Below, piece after piece: positions 1 to 7,645 of a stretch of DNA of 64,000 nt. Every line of letters begins with the position of its first letter. Within the stretch, counting starts at the first letter, position 1. Both the position numbers and the translations under genes were made by a program. This DNA is from an uncultured Pseudomonadota bacterium (GTDB lineage: Bacteria; Pseudomonadota; Zetaproteobacteria; Mariprofundales; Mariprofundaceae). The notes beneath the pieces are model-generated. The model made no database searches and was not told the DNA's origin. It worked only from the letters and a program-made list of their open reading frames with translations. The stretch is from the NCBI GenBank assembly GCA_913055645.1, contig CAJXLC010000010.1, forward strand, positions 1 through 64,000, read 5' to 3'.

Positions 1-18
1 GCAGCTTGCTCTTTCAAA

Positions 19-54
19 CTTTTATCAAAGTTGCACTTACGAGTTGAATGCAGG
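19..54. repeat. 36-bp repeat, copy 1 (possible insertion-sequence end)
   Basis: A 36-base block that recurs exactly, in the same orientation, at 51020-51055. Its core reads AGTTGCACTTACGAGTTGAA. Immediately after it the sequence contains AGGGTAATCATTACCCT, a short perfect inverted repeat. Two exact copies of 36 bases about 51 kb apart cannot be chance, so this is probably an end or remnant of a mobile element. No transposase is next to either copy, and I cannot assign a family. Confidence 0.75.
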
Positions 55-279
55 GTAATCATTACCCTGATAATTCCCTGTTAAGAAGACTGTGGTAAAT
101 GTGCCTATCCGCAGAAACTGATTGCTCATATTAATTTTAGGCTGGTGTAGTGAGAACTGTTGCGTTAAGTTTCGCAAAATTCCCAGTAAACATCGCTGTT
201 AGCAGATGTTTTTCAGGGAGACAGGTGCGCAGATGACTAGCTGCACCGCCATGTTGATGGTGCAAAGTTTTATTGGTTG
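55..279. other. Gene-free stretch, no recognised gene
   Basis: No coding region is convincing here on either strand. The only visible structures are a short inverted repeat just after the 36-bp repeat and a hairpin near 242-264 (TGCACC pairing with GGTGCA). The left side of the window is cut, so this may be the downstream flank of a gene outside the window. Confidence 0.5.
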
Positions 280-422
280 GTAACTATTCAGCTCACCACT
301 GATTTGCTCGCTAGCAGTGTTGAAAAAATACTCACCTACACGAGTAGGCTGCGTTTTTTCGCCTCACTAGCAAACAAAATAGCGGCAATCTGAACAGTTA
401 CTTTACCATGCTGAATAGTTAC
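280..422. mobile_element. IS66-type miniature inverted-repeat element (copy A)
   Basis: A 143-bp element with 12-bp perfect terminal inverted repeats, GTAACTATTCAG at 280-291 and CTGAATAGTTAC at 411-422. The 8 bases ATTGGTTG flank it directly on both sides (272-279 and 423-430), which is a target-site duplication. IS66-family elements are known to begin with GTAA and to make 8-bp duplications, so this is probably a non-autonomous derivative of one. The interior is too short for a protein and is rich in nested hairpins: CCTAC/GTAGG inside GAAAAAA/TTTTTTC around 319-361. A second, diverged end, CTGAACAGTTAC, lies inside at 390-401. Related copies are at 48669-48790 and 58086-58149. Confidence 0.85.
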
Positions 423-452
423 ATTGGTTGTAGAGAAGGTGAGAGCCTGAAA

Positions 453-541
453 AGAGGGTTTGATAAATCGGTAGGATAGCCGATTTAGATGAGCGAAAGC
501 TCACCGAAGGTAAGGGCAGGATACCCGTAGTCAACCTCTCT
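453..541 (+). ncRNA. Candidate structured RNA, three hairpins closed by an outer stem
   Basis: The sequence folds into a closed multibranch junction. The outer stem is 453-463 with 531-541 (AGAGGGTTTGA with TCAACCTCTCT, small bulges). Inside are three hairpins: AAATCGG/CCGATTT (465-471, 480-486) with an 8-base loop; TGAGC-GAAA-GCTCA (490-503) with a GNRA loop; and GGTA/TACC (509-512, 522-525) with a 9-base loop. The first and third loops share AGGATA. I do not recognise it as a known riboswitch or ribozyme. It lies just upstream of the SRP RNA gene and downstream of a miniature transposon. AGGA in hairpin loops is the kind of site bound by CsrA/RsmA, but that link is only a guess. The plus strand was chosen because it gives the GNRA loop and points toward ffs. 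Confidence 0.35.
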
Positions 542-601
542 CTGCTAGTGTTGGTTTATGAATATAAAGGTATGAGTTTACTCCCTTTATGTTCAACAGT
601 T

Positions 602-712
602 GCTGATCGGGTCGGGCTCCGCACGGTGGATGCTTGTGAACCCCGTCAGGTCCGGAAGGAAGCAGCGGCAGCAGGTTATGCGCGCGTTGCGGTTCTGTCT
701 GGCTCGGTCAGC
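602..712 (+). ncRNA. ffs: 4.5S signal recognition particle RNA
   Basis: RNA component of the signal recognition particle, which binds Ffh and targets nascent inner-membrane proteins to the Sec machinery. The apical domain is unmistakable: GTCAGGTCCGGAAGGAAGCA around 645-664 contains the conserved asymmetric loop and GGAA tetraloop. The ends 602-613 and 701-712 pair over about 12 bp, giving a 111-nt short bacterial type. A run of six T follows at once, so the closing stem can double as an intrinsic terminator. An open frame through this region on the plus strand is only a by-product of the RNA gene. Confidence 0.95.
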
Positions 713-720
713 TCTTTTTT
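701..720 (+). terminator. Likely intrinsic terminator formed by the ffs 3' end
   Basis: The 3' strand of the closing ffs stem (701-712) is followed by CTC-less spacing of two bases and a run of T at 715-720. This is a usual way for short SRP RNA genes to end. Confidence 0.5.
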
Positions 721-757
721 CTTGGCGATATGACTTCATAAGCTTTAGTTTTCCGAC

Positions 758-1891
758 ATGGTATTGGATAGGTATATTTTCAAACTCTGGTTTGGACCTT
801 TTATGGGTATGCTGCTGGTTGTAACGGGCGTGCTGTTGCTTGGGCGTATTTTGAAATTGCTGGGTATGTTTGCTGATAAAGGTGTGGAGTGGGGGATTAT
901 GCTCACCATGCTCATGGCAATTTTGCCATATTTTTTAGTGCTTACTGTTCCAATGGCTTTCTTCTTTGCCATGCAGTCGATGATTTTAAAGTTGTACGCA
1001 AATAGTGAAATGGATGCTTTGCGTGCGGCAGGTTTGTCGTATTTCCGAATTTTTCGCTCATTATTTGTTGTGGCTATGGTATTGTGGTTGGGGTTAACGT
1101 TTACAGCGATGCAGTGGATGCCACAGGGGCAAAAGGCATTTCAAGGCTTACTTGTAGCAGTTCAAAAAATGAAGCCTGCACCAGGCTTTGAACCATTGCG
1201 TTTTTCGCAGGATTTGGAAGATTTTACTGTATATGTTAGTGGTACGGATGATGATGGTGTTTTTCAAGGTTTTATGTTGGAAGATAGGCGCTCACAAGTA
1301 CCCGTAGTGTATATGGCAGAATCAGCAAAACTGGATCGTGTGGGCAGTGAGTTACGCTTTACATTGTTTCATGGCACACGTTTAGAGGGTGAGGCAGGCG
1401 ATTTACGCTCATTGTCTTTTGACCGCTATCAGATTGCCATGAACTTGAATGATTTGGGTTTGTTAAAAGTGCCAGAGTGGCGTAGCCGTGTGTTTGAAAT
1501 GCAGGTCGAAGAATTATGGAAGCTTGTTCAGAAAACACATCGCCCTGATGCCGTAGCAGAGTGGCACCGCCGTTTAATTATACCCACATCCATATTGATA
1601 TTTATGCTGTTTTGCTTGCCACTATCTCATACATCCAAACGTTCAGGTAAAACAGGCGCGTATATTGGCGGCGTTGGGCTGATATTATTTGTTTATAATT
1701 TTCAGATTATATTACATCAACAAGTGCTTAATCATGCATCTTCATGGTGGATGATGTGGTTTGGGCAGGGGATGCTTTTTGCCTTGGCAACATGGGAGTT
1801 TGTAAATATATCCAAAGGGAAGTCAATATGGTCATCCCAGTTGTTGATGGGATCTGTTTTTCGAAGGTTGGTGGCTAGGAAAACACCTTAA
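758..1891 (+). CDS. lptF: LPS export ABC transporter permease LptF
   Basis: Inner-membrane permease of the LptB2FG complex, which extracts LPS from the inner membrane and feeds it to the LptC-LptA bridge. The 377-residue protein has the YjgP/YjgQ family plan: three N-terminal membrane segments (about 12-34, 50-75, 101-120), a periplasmic beta-jellyroll domain (about 125-265), and three C-terminal segments (about 268-290, 297-315, 322-345). The start MVLDRYIF and the KLYANSEMDALRAAGLS coupling segment fit LptF better than LptG. The usual partner lptG is not adjacent. It converges with the LPS operon that ends at 1935, with 43 bases between and no clear terminator. Confidence 0.88.
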   Translation: MVLDRYIFKLWFGPFMGMLLVVTGVLLLGRILKLLGMFADKGVEWGIMLTMLMAILPYFLVLTVPMAFFFAMQSMILKLYANSEMDALRAAGLSYFRIFRSLFVVAMVLWLGLTFTAMQWMPQGQKAFQGLLVAVQKMKPAPGFEPLRFSQDLEDFTVYVSGTDDDGVFQGFMLEDRRSQVPVVYMAESAKLDRVGSELRFTLFHGTRLEGEAGDLRSLSFDRYQIAMNLNDLGLLKVPEWRSRVFEMQVEELWKLVQKTHRPDAVAEWHRRLIIPTSILIFMLFCLPLSHTSKRSGKTGAYIGGVGLILFVYNFQIILHQQVLNHASSWWMMWFGQGMLFALATWEFVNISKGKSIWSSQLLMGSVFRRLVARKTP

Positions 1892-1934
1892 TACTACCTT
1901 ATGAGGACGGTTCTTTTCACGGGTACAGGTGCGC

Positions 1935-3275
1935 CTAGGATGTTGTATTACGCTCATAAATACTTTGAAAGGCGATGCAAAAGGTTAGAAAACCAAATAA
2001 TAGGTTAGTTCCTGCTTGTGAGAATACAATCACGGTAATCCCTCCTAAAGCAAACATACCAATGAGTGTTATGCCGCTGATCCCCATGATTTTCTGGGCA
2101 TTACTATATTGACGCCGTGTCAGCGAGAAGCTATGCCAGGCAATAGTTGCATAAATGGTGAAGAGAATTAACAGACCAATGATACCAGTTTCTGCAATGG
2201 TTGCTGTGTATTGGCTATGGGGATCATAGGTTAAGGGGTGAGAGCCTGGACCATATGGATGGTTGAAATCAAAAGAATCAAAGCGTGGGTCATCGGTTGT
2301 GAAGCCGTACATGTACTTAGAGCTACTTTTAAAATGTTCACGTAAAAAATCACGCTCAGCATTTAAATCAACGAAGCCATGTATGCGAGGTCCAAGCCCA
2401 AAAGGGTGAGGTAGACTTAAGTGGCTTAAAACCTGAAAGATTTCCCAACGAATTTGGATGCTTGGAATTCCACCTTTGCCTTCTATTTGTTGCTCGGCAT
2501 GTGAGATGGATGAAAATTGAGATAGCCCATTTGGTGTTAGGGATAATGCGGCAATAAAAAATAGTCCTAGTGTTGAAATAGTGATCATTCCGCGCCACGA
2601 ACGGAGAATGATTAAAATGATGATAAGCAGAATAGCTGTTGCCAGCATGGTGGTTCGGCTTCCCAAGGGTAATTGTAAAATGGCAATGGGGACAATACCA
2701 GCAAGCATAATCCAAGACTTTTGACCTGATAAAAGAGTAAAAGCAGCGATCATAATAAGCATTGCAATACTACTAAAAACAGCGGAATAGTTAACGTGAC
2801 CAAATGAACCAACAATAACATCACTTGAAGGGCTTAAAGAAAAGTCATGGGTAAATAGGTGATAAAGTAATGCCCACCAAGCTAGGATCGTAAACCCTAT
2901 AAATGTCGCCCATGCGGCATCTTTAATATTATCTTTTGTTTGTAAAAATATCAGGGTTAAAAATGCAAAAGTAAAAGCCCGGAAATCATCAAAGATACCA
3001 ATCATGGCTTTGTCTGGGTATTCACATAACAGTGTGCTGATTAATCGAGTGATTTCATACAATAAAAAAGGGACTGTGAGCCATGGTAACACTTTAAGTC
3101 GTTGCATAGCGTGTGGCACGTAACGTACGGATAAAAGGATGCATAGAACCAGTGTGATGTGAAAAACTGCCATGCCTTGCATCCATGAAGTTAGCAACAG
3201 CAACCATGAAAAATATGCATATTTTGAAGTGTTTAAGGGGGGGTTGGATATGTGTGAAAGGTTGCTTGTATTCAT
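1935..3275 (-). CDS. O-antigen ligase (WaaL/RfaL, Wzy_C family)
   Basis: Polytopic inner-membrane enzyme that in this family joins O-antigen or other polysaccharide from an undecaprenyl carrier to lipid A-core, on the periplasmic side. About 446 residues with roughly ten or more hydrophobic segments. It has a large periplasmic loop carrying FNHPYGPGSHPL and then DPHSQY, where the conserved Wzy_C histidine lies (about residue 353), and LGSRTTMLA, with the conserved arginine, earlier. The ATG at 3275 is preferred; a TTG at 3293 would add six residues and overlap the previous gene. Last gene of the LPS operon. Wzy polymerases share this fold, so polymerase cannot be excluded. Confidence 0.8.
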   Translation of the reverse strand: MNTSNLSHISNPPLNTSKYAYFSWLLLLTSWMQGMAVFHITLVLCILLSVRYVPHAMQRLKVLPWLTVPFLLYEITRLISTLLCEYPDKAMIGIFDDFRAFTFAFLTLIFLQTKDNIKDAAWATFIGFTILAWWALLYHLFTHDFSLSPSSDVIVGSFGHVNYSAVFSSIAMLIMIAAFTLLSGQKSWIMLAGIVPIAILQLPLGSRTTMLATAILLIIILIILRSWRGMITISTLGLFFIAALSLTPNGLSQFSSISHAEQQIEGKGGIPSIQIRWEIFQVLSHLSLPHPFGLGPRIHGFVDLNAERDFLREHFKSSSKYMYGFTTDDPRFDSFDFNHPYGPGSHPLTYDPHSQYTATIAETGIIGLLILFTIYATIAWHSFSLTRRQYSNAQKIMGISGITLIGMFALGGITVIVFSQAGTNLLFGFLTFCIAFQSIYERNTTS

Positions 3276-3280
3276 ACTTA

Positions 3281-3958
3281 CTACTCTTCCCAAAGGACGG
3301 ATTGCTTGATTACGCAGGCAGGACTCCCAGCAACAATCGTTTGAGTTTGTGAAAAGCTTTTTGTGATAAGTGAATAGCTGGCAATAATAGAGTTTTTTGC
3401 AATACGACAGCCCTTAAGTATAGTGCTGTGGCATCCTAGCCATGAGTGGGAACCTATGTATATGGGGGCGGGCTGGTTAATCACATCGCCCTCCAAGGTT
3501 TTAATTTTATGCCCATCGCTATCCATAATGCTGACATTCCAAGATATGAGAATATTTTCTTCAAAGTAGATATTATGATGGGCAGATAGAAGGAAGTTGT
3601 AGCCAGCATTAAAATTATCTTTAAATGTAAGCTTCCCAGTTATAAATAGCTTTGGATTCCCTGAAATTCTAACTTTACTATGAAAGTGAATATCTCCTGT
3701 GGAGTTCCACCAGCCTTCACCGCGACTGGTTACAATACCCGATCCACTAAAACCAATTTGAACGCTTGCGGTCTTGCACTGATAGACATGAACAGAGCCT
3801 TTCATTTGAAGCAACTGTACATTATATGCGATAAAGATTGGTAGATGAATAGCCTCTTTTAAAGGAAGATAGTGAAAATTAAAATAAATTGTTTTGGGCA
3901 AACAGCGTATCAGGGTGATTGCTTTTTTTATTTCACGCCAAATAGAAAACATAGTCAA
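3281..3958 (-). CDS. Hexapeptide-repeat acyltransferase (left-handed beta-helix)
   Basis: A 225-residue protein of the trimeric left-handed beta-helix acyltransferase superfamily, probably an O-acetyltransferase decorating a core or O-antigen sugar. Signs are the repeating hydrophobic-x-G turns in the middle, the segment YIGSHSWLGCHSTILKGCRI near residues 170-190, and the near C-terminal VAGSPACVIKQ, matching the usual V.AGNPAKVI signature. Clearly paralogous to the protein at 4769-5440: both have NLLxSxHxxI-type turns, an SWNVSxMDxDGH segment and the same C-terminal signature. It overlaps the glycosyltransferase upstream by four bases (ATGA). The donor and acceptor cannot be read from sequence. 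Confidence 0.75.
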   Translation of the reverse strand: MTMFSIWREIKKAITLIRCLPKTIYFNFHYLPLKEAIHLPIFIAYNVQLLQMKGSVHVYQCKTASVQIGFSGSGIVTSRGEGWWNSTGDIHFHSKVRISGNPKLFITGKLTFKDNFNAGYNFLLSAHHNIYFEENILISWNVSIMDSDGHKIKTLEGDVINQPAPIYIGSHSWLGCHSTILKGCRIAKNSIIASYSLITKSFSQTQTIVAGSPACVIKQSVLWEE

Positions 3959-4728
3959 GGTTGTTTATTGGGCTGCTTTGGAAAGTGAATAGTTTTTGCA
4001 TAACGGTAAAATGTACCTTCAAAATTACTTAATGCTAATACAAAGCCAGCCCAACCATCGAGAAAACCGAGTTTGATAATATAAATACGAATAAATGCCC
4101 ATAGACCGTGGAGAAAGGCTTGTGTCATGGAAGGATATTTTTGTTGGCGTTGAAGTTTTTTTGCACCGAGGCTTGAATAGCGTTGCATCTTATGAATAAC
4201 CTGTTCGATATTCATAAATGGTATTTGCCAAATATCTTGCGTTAGATAGCCAATTTTTCCATGAATAGTGTGAGTTTCATGTACTTCTGATGCGGAATCA
4301 AAGGTCAATGCGCCCTTTTTGAATAGTTGTGGCTGTCGATAATCAGGGTACCAGCCACAATGCTTAATCCAACGGCCCATAAACCAGTTTCGGCGTGGTA
4401 CATAATAGGCATCAGCCTGCGCATTTTCGACAGTGGCTTTTAATTCCTGTTCAGCTTCAGGTGTGCAGCGTTCATCCGCATCAAGGCTGAAAATCCATTC
4501 GTGTGAACAGGCTGCAATGGCATCGTTGCGAATTTGTCCGAATGTCTGAAATGGTATTTGTACAACAGTTGCACCCATTTCTTCTGCAATTTCAATGGTA
4601 CCATCGATACTGTTTGAGTCGGCAACAATGATTTCATCAGCCCACAAGACGCTTTTAATAGCATCTTCAATTTTATCAGCTTCATTATAAGTCATGATAT
4701 ATGCTGATATTTTTTTATATTTACTCAT
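3955..4728 (-). CDS. LPS core glycosyltransferase, GT2 (WaaE/KdtX/LgtF type)
   Basis: Cytoplasmic family 2 glycosyltransferase of 257 residues. It opens with the GT-A strand SAYIMTYNEADKIEDAI and has the metal-binding motif SLDADE at about 81-86. HCGWYPDYRQPQLFKKG follows, characteristic of the WaaE/LgtF group that adds glucose to inner-core heptose. That activity is inferred from the family. It sits between two paralogous acyltransferase genes. The start has only a weak ribosome-binding site (AGGT). A 40-base spacer separates it from the upstream acyltransferase. Confidence 0.82.
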   Translation of the reverse strand: MSKYKKISAYIMTYNEADKIEDAIKSVLWADEIIVADSNSIDGTIEIAEEMGATVVQIPFQTFGQIRNDAIAACSHEWIFSLDADERCTPEAEQELKATVENAQADAYYVPRRNWFMGRWIKHCGWYPDYRQPQLFKKGALTFDSASEVHETHTIHGKIGYLTQDIWQIPFMNIEQVIHKMQRYSSLGAKKLQRQQKYPSMTQAFLHGLWAFIRIYIIKLGFLDGWAGFVLALSNFEGTFYRYAKTIHFPKQPNKQP

Positions 4729-4768
4729 GTTTTATACCTATACAATTTAAGCTCACATGTTCATGGAG

Positions 4769-5440
4769 CTATAGCCATCGTTGGTTTGTTTTGATAACCC
4801 TGCCTGGATTTCCGGCAATGATACAGTGTTTGTGTGTAAATGACTTGGTTATTAGTGCATGTGATGCGACAATGCTTTCTTCAGGTAAGCAGCTGCCCTT
4901 AAGAATGGTCGTGTGGCAGCCGACCCAAGTGTGTCGCCCAATCTGAATAGGACGAGGCGGGTTGCTTTCATGGTCGTTCTCATCATAAATGCGATGCCCA
5001 TCTGCATCCATAACGCTGACATTCCATGATAATAACACGTCTTGTTTGAAAGAGATGTCTTTGTGGCAAATGATTAACAAATCATGTCCAGCTTCGAAGT
5101 TATCACCAAAGCTGATAGTTCCAGACAATCGAAATTTGGGGTTGCAGCCAATGCGAGCTTTGCCTTCAAAGCGTATGTCTGCTGTTGAACTCCATAGTGC
5201 TTCGCCGTGACCAACGATAAAACCAAAACTATTAAAACCGATTTGAATGATGCCTGTTTTACATTGTCCAATGGTTATTGTACCTCTCATATCGCGCAAT
5301 TTAAGGCGATATGATATAAAAATAGGCAACTTAATAGCTTGCTTGAAGGGTAAATAATAAAAATTGAATATGAGTGTTTTGGGAAGACTAAGTATAAATA
5401 CACAGACTTTTGATATTTCTTGAATAATATTTGAAATCAT
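4769..5440 (-). CDS. Hexapeptide-repeat acyltransferase (left-handed beta-helix), paralog of 3281-3958
   Basis: A 223-residue beta-helix acyltransferase, same architecture and length as its neighbour two genes downstream. Shared landmarks are YLPFKQAIKLPIFISY near residue 30-45 (YLPLKEAIHLPIFIAY in the other), SWNVSVMDADGH near 137, HTWVGCHTTILKGS near 170 and AGNPGRVIK near the end. A glycosyltransferase gene lies between the two copies, so they look like an old duplication split by, or built around, waaE. Likely O-acetylation of LPS sugars; substrate unknown. Four bases separate it from the GT4 gene upstream. Confidence 0.75.
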   Translation of the reverse strand: MISNIIQEISKVCVFILSLPKTLIFNFYYLPFKQAIKLPIFISYRLKLRDMRGTITIGQCKTGIIQIGFNSFGFIVGHGEALWSSTADIRFEGKARIGCNPKFRLSGTISFGDNFEAGHDLLIICHKDISFKQDVLLSWNVSVMDADGHRIYDENDHESNPPRPIQIGRHTWVGCHTTILKGSCLPEESIVASHALITKSFTHKHCIIAGNPGRVIKTNQRWL

Positions 5441-5444
5441 GATG

Positions 5445-6584
5445 TTAGGATATATCTTCTTTTAAAGGTTGCTGTACGACACCACATAACCATTTGGTGC
5501 TGATTAAATGCTGCGATTGGAAGTTTACAAGATGTTGGTGTCGAGATTGCATGGATTGGGCATCAATGGCTGTATTTTCTAGCGTATTTTGCATTGCGTG
5601 GGCTAGGGAAATATGATCATTTTTTCCTGTACGGTTAAATACTTCGCCATGCTCTTGAGATTGAATAACCTCGCTTGATGGTGTTTGTTTGGATGTTACA
5701 ACAGGTATGCCCAACGCAAGGGATTCGGTAATAATATTACCCCAAGATTCATAAGCCGATGGCGCGATAACCAAGCGAGCTTTGTTGTAATATTCACGAG
5801 GGTCGTCAATCAGTGGTGATGCAATTACCCGTGGTAGTTTGGCGCGTTTGATATATGCCGCAGATTTAAAGCCTCTAAACACCATGCGTAGCGATAGTTC
5901 AGGATATTGTTGATGCAGTTTTTCCCATGCTTGTAAGGCAATATCGATACCTTTTAACTTTGGATTCGTACCAATAATTAGGATTTCATTTCGTTCAGTC
6001 AATGGCGTTTCTAGTGCTGGTGAAAAATAATTAGTATTGACTGGAATAATAATACGGTCGATTTGTTCTTCGGGTATGCCATGCCTTATGAAATCTTGGC
6101 GGGCAGCTTTACTGTAAATTGCCAGTTTTTTTGCGTTTTTTAGGCATATCCGTTCAGCACGTGTATTCCACCATTCCCAAAGGGGACGAAAGTTGGCTTT
6201 CATGCCGAACTTTTTGCGTGCTTGATGCCATAAGCGACGTGAGTTGCAACCAACCACAATGGATGCAATAGGGTGATTCTCAAAGGTAACGGCATGCATG
6301 TTTGGATATTTGATGCGTAGCTGGTTTAAAACTTTTTGGGCTTGATGAATGAAAATCATTTGTCCAATGGATGGCGGACGTTTTAGGGTGGTAATTTTGT
6401 GCCAAGTCACAGGTAAGTGGGATAACAACGCGGGCATATCAGGGTGAGGAAATGATACGAGCAAATGAATATGCCAACCATCAGCAGCCAATGCTTCAAT
6501 ACATTTGGTTGCATCGCGCTCAATGCCACCTGTGGGCGATAAGCTATTGAGCAGTATGGCGATGTGTTGCCCTGCAGCACTCAT
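5445..6584 (-). CDS. Glycosyltransferase family 4
   Basis: A 379-residue GT-B fold enzyme of the retaining GT4 family. The N-terminal half has the acceptor-side glycine motif LSPTGGIERDATK (about 15-27). The C-terminal half has the donor-binding EX7E motif ESWGNIITE (E279 and E287) followed by LALGIPVVTS. Probably adds a hexose or heptose to the LPS outer core or O-unit from a nucleotide-sugar donor at the cytoplasmic face of the membrane. It overlaps the preceding GT4 gene by four bases. Specific sugar unknown. Confidence 0.83.
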   Translation of the reverse strand: MSAAGQHIAILLNSLSPTGGIERDATKCIEALAADGWHIHLLVSFPHPDMPALLSHLPVTWHKITTLKRPPSIGQMIFIHQAQKVLNQLRIKYPNMHAVTFENHPIASIVVGCNSRRLWHQARKKFGMKANFRPLWEWWNTRAERICLKNAKKLAIYSKAARQDFIRHGIPEEQIDRIIIPVNTNYFSPALETPLTERNEILIIGTNPKLKGIDIALQAWEKLHQQYPELSLRMVFRGFKSAAYIKRAKLPRVIASPLIDDPREYYNKARLVIAPSAYESWGNIITESLALGIPVVTSKQTPSSEVIQSQEHGEVFNRTGKNDHISLAHAMQNTLENTAIDAQSMQSRHQHLVNFQSQHLISTKWLCGVVQQPLKEDIS

Positions 6585-7645
6585 TGAAGCTTTACCTTTT
6601 GATATAATTGCACATAAGCCATTGCCATATCATGCCAGCTTCGTTGATAATGAATATGATAATCTGTGTGGTTTAACCAAGAGTCAACGGTTTCACACCA
6701 TGAATCAACAGGCTCTGTTAGTGGTAAGATATTGCCAAGCTCAGGTGTGACCTCGCTTGCTGCTCCGCATACATCTGAAATGACTACAGGAACACCGCAG
6801 CTTAATGCTTCAGTAATCACCATGCCATACGGCTCATTGCTGGCAGGATGCAACAAAACATCCAATTGAGAGTAAAAGTCGTTCGTGCTCACTTCACCCA
6901 CAAGTGTGAACTTAAAGCGAGCTGATTGAAACAATGACTGAATACTCTTTGCTACGGGACCAGCAACCATGAAATGGAGGTTTGGTCGTTTTTTTACAAG
7001 TTCATTCATGATGCTAATAGCCATCATAAGCCCTTTGCGTTTCCACTCTTTGCCAACAAAACCAATCACGCCAGTATCATGCTCAATGGTTCGTTGCGGG
7101 CGTTCATTTCCTGCTGTTACACCAGGGACAATGGGGGCAATGATGCGTTTTGTAACGGCTGGGTAATAGTGTTGTAAATCATTGGCAATATGCTTGGAAT
7201 TGGGAACAATCATTTGTACTTGTTGCCCACATAACTCTCGCTCTTCCAGCCATAAATTCATTTTGATACGTAATGAAAAACGTTTCCAAAGTGGTAGGTC
7301 GCGAACTTTGGCAAATGGCGGGCCGTGAAAGGTGGTGATATGGTGCTCTGCTGTACGCTCATGGCTATGAATCACCATTTCAGGCGAGCGATGTTTTTCT
7401 AGCCATTGATGCACATGTTTTGAAAAACGAATATGCGCTAACCAACGTGGTTTGGGACGAACTTCACCTAATTCATGAATATGCACGTTTGGTACAGTCT
7501 CGTTGGACAGGTTTATTTCACATAAGATGTGAACATTATGACCCATAGAGGCTAATTCACAGCTAAGCTCCCAAACATAGCGCTCCATACCGCCGACAGG
7601 CCCGAAACGACGACAAATTTGTACGATGGTCAGTGGTGTTGTCAT
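6581..7645 (-). CDS. Glycosyltransferase family 4
   Basis: A 354-residue GT-B enzyme related to the next gene. It has the N-terminal FGPVGGMERYVWELS (about 14-28), a clear donor-site GKEWKRKGL (198-206) and the EX7E motif EPYGMVITE (E271 and E279) followed by ALSCGVPVVIS. The RFGPVGGMERYVWEL opening resembles WaaG-type core glucosyltransferases, but I would not give a specific name. ATGA overlap with the GT2 gene upstream and with the GT4 gene downstream, so translation of the three is coupled. Confidence 0.83.
   Translation of the reverse strand: MTTPLTIVQICRRFGPVGGMERYVWELSCELASMGHNVHILCEINLSNETVPNVHIHELGEVRPKPRWLAHIRFSKHVHQWLEKHRSPEMVIHSHERTAEHHITTFHGPPFAKVRDLPLWKRFSLRIKMNLWLEERELCGQQVQMIVPNSKHIANDLQHYYPAVTKRIIAPIVPGVTAGNERPQRTIEHDTGVIGFVGKEWKRKGLMMAISIMNELVKKRPNLHFMVAGPVAKSIQSLFQSARFKFTLVGEVSTNDFYSQLDVLLHPASNEPYGMVITEALSCGVPVVISDVCGAASEVTPELGNILPLTEPVDSWCETVDSWLNHTDYHIHYQRSWHDMAMAYVQLYQKVKLQ

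Noticed and set aside
460-540. Hammerhead ribozyme in the three-hairpin region (GATGA, CGAA and GUC fragments)
   Set aside because: The required CUGANGA core is not present, the GAA is separated by an extra hairpin, and the strand order does not form the three-way core.
548-824. Two overlapping plus-strand open frames across the SRP RNA gene
   Set aside because: They run through the conserved ffs stem and loop and have no ribosome-binding site or family; the RNA explains the sequence.
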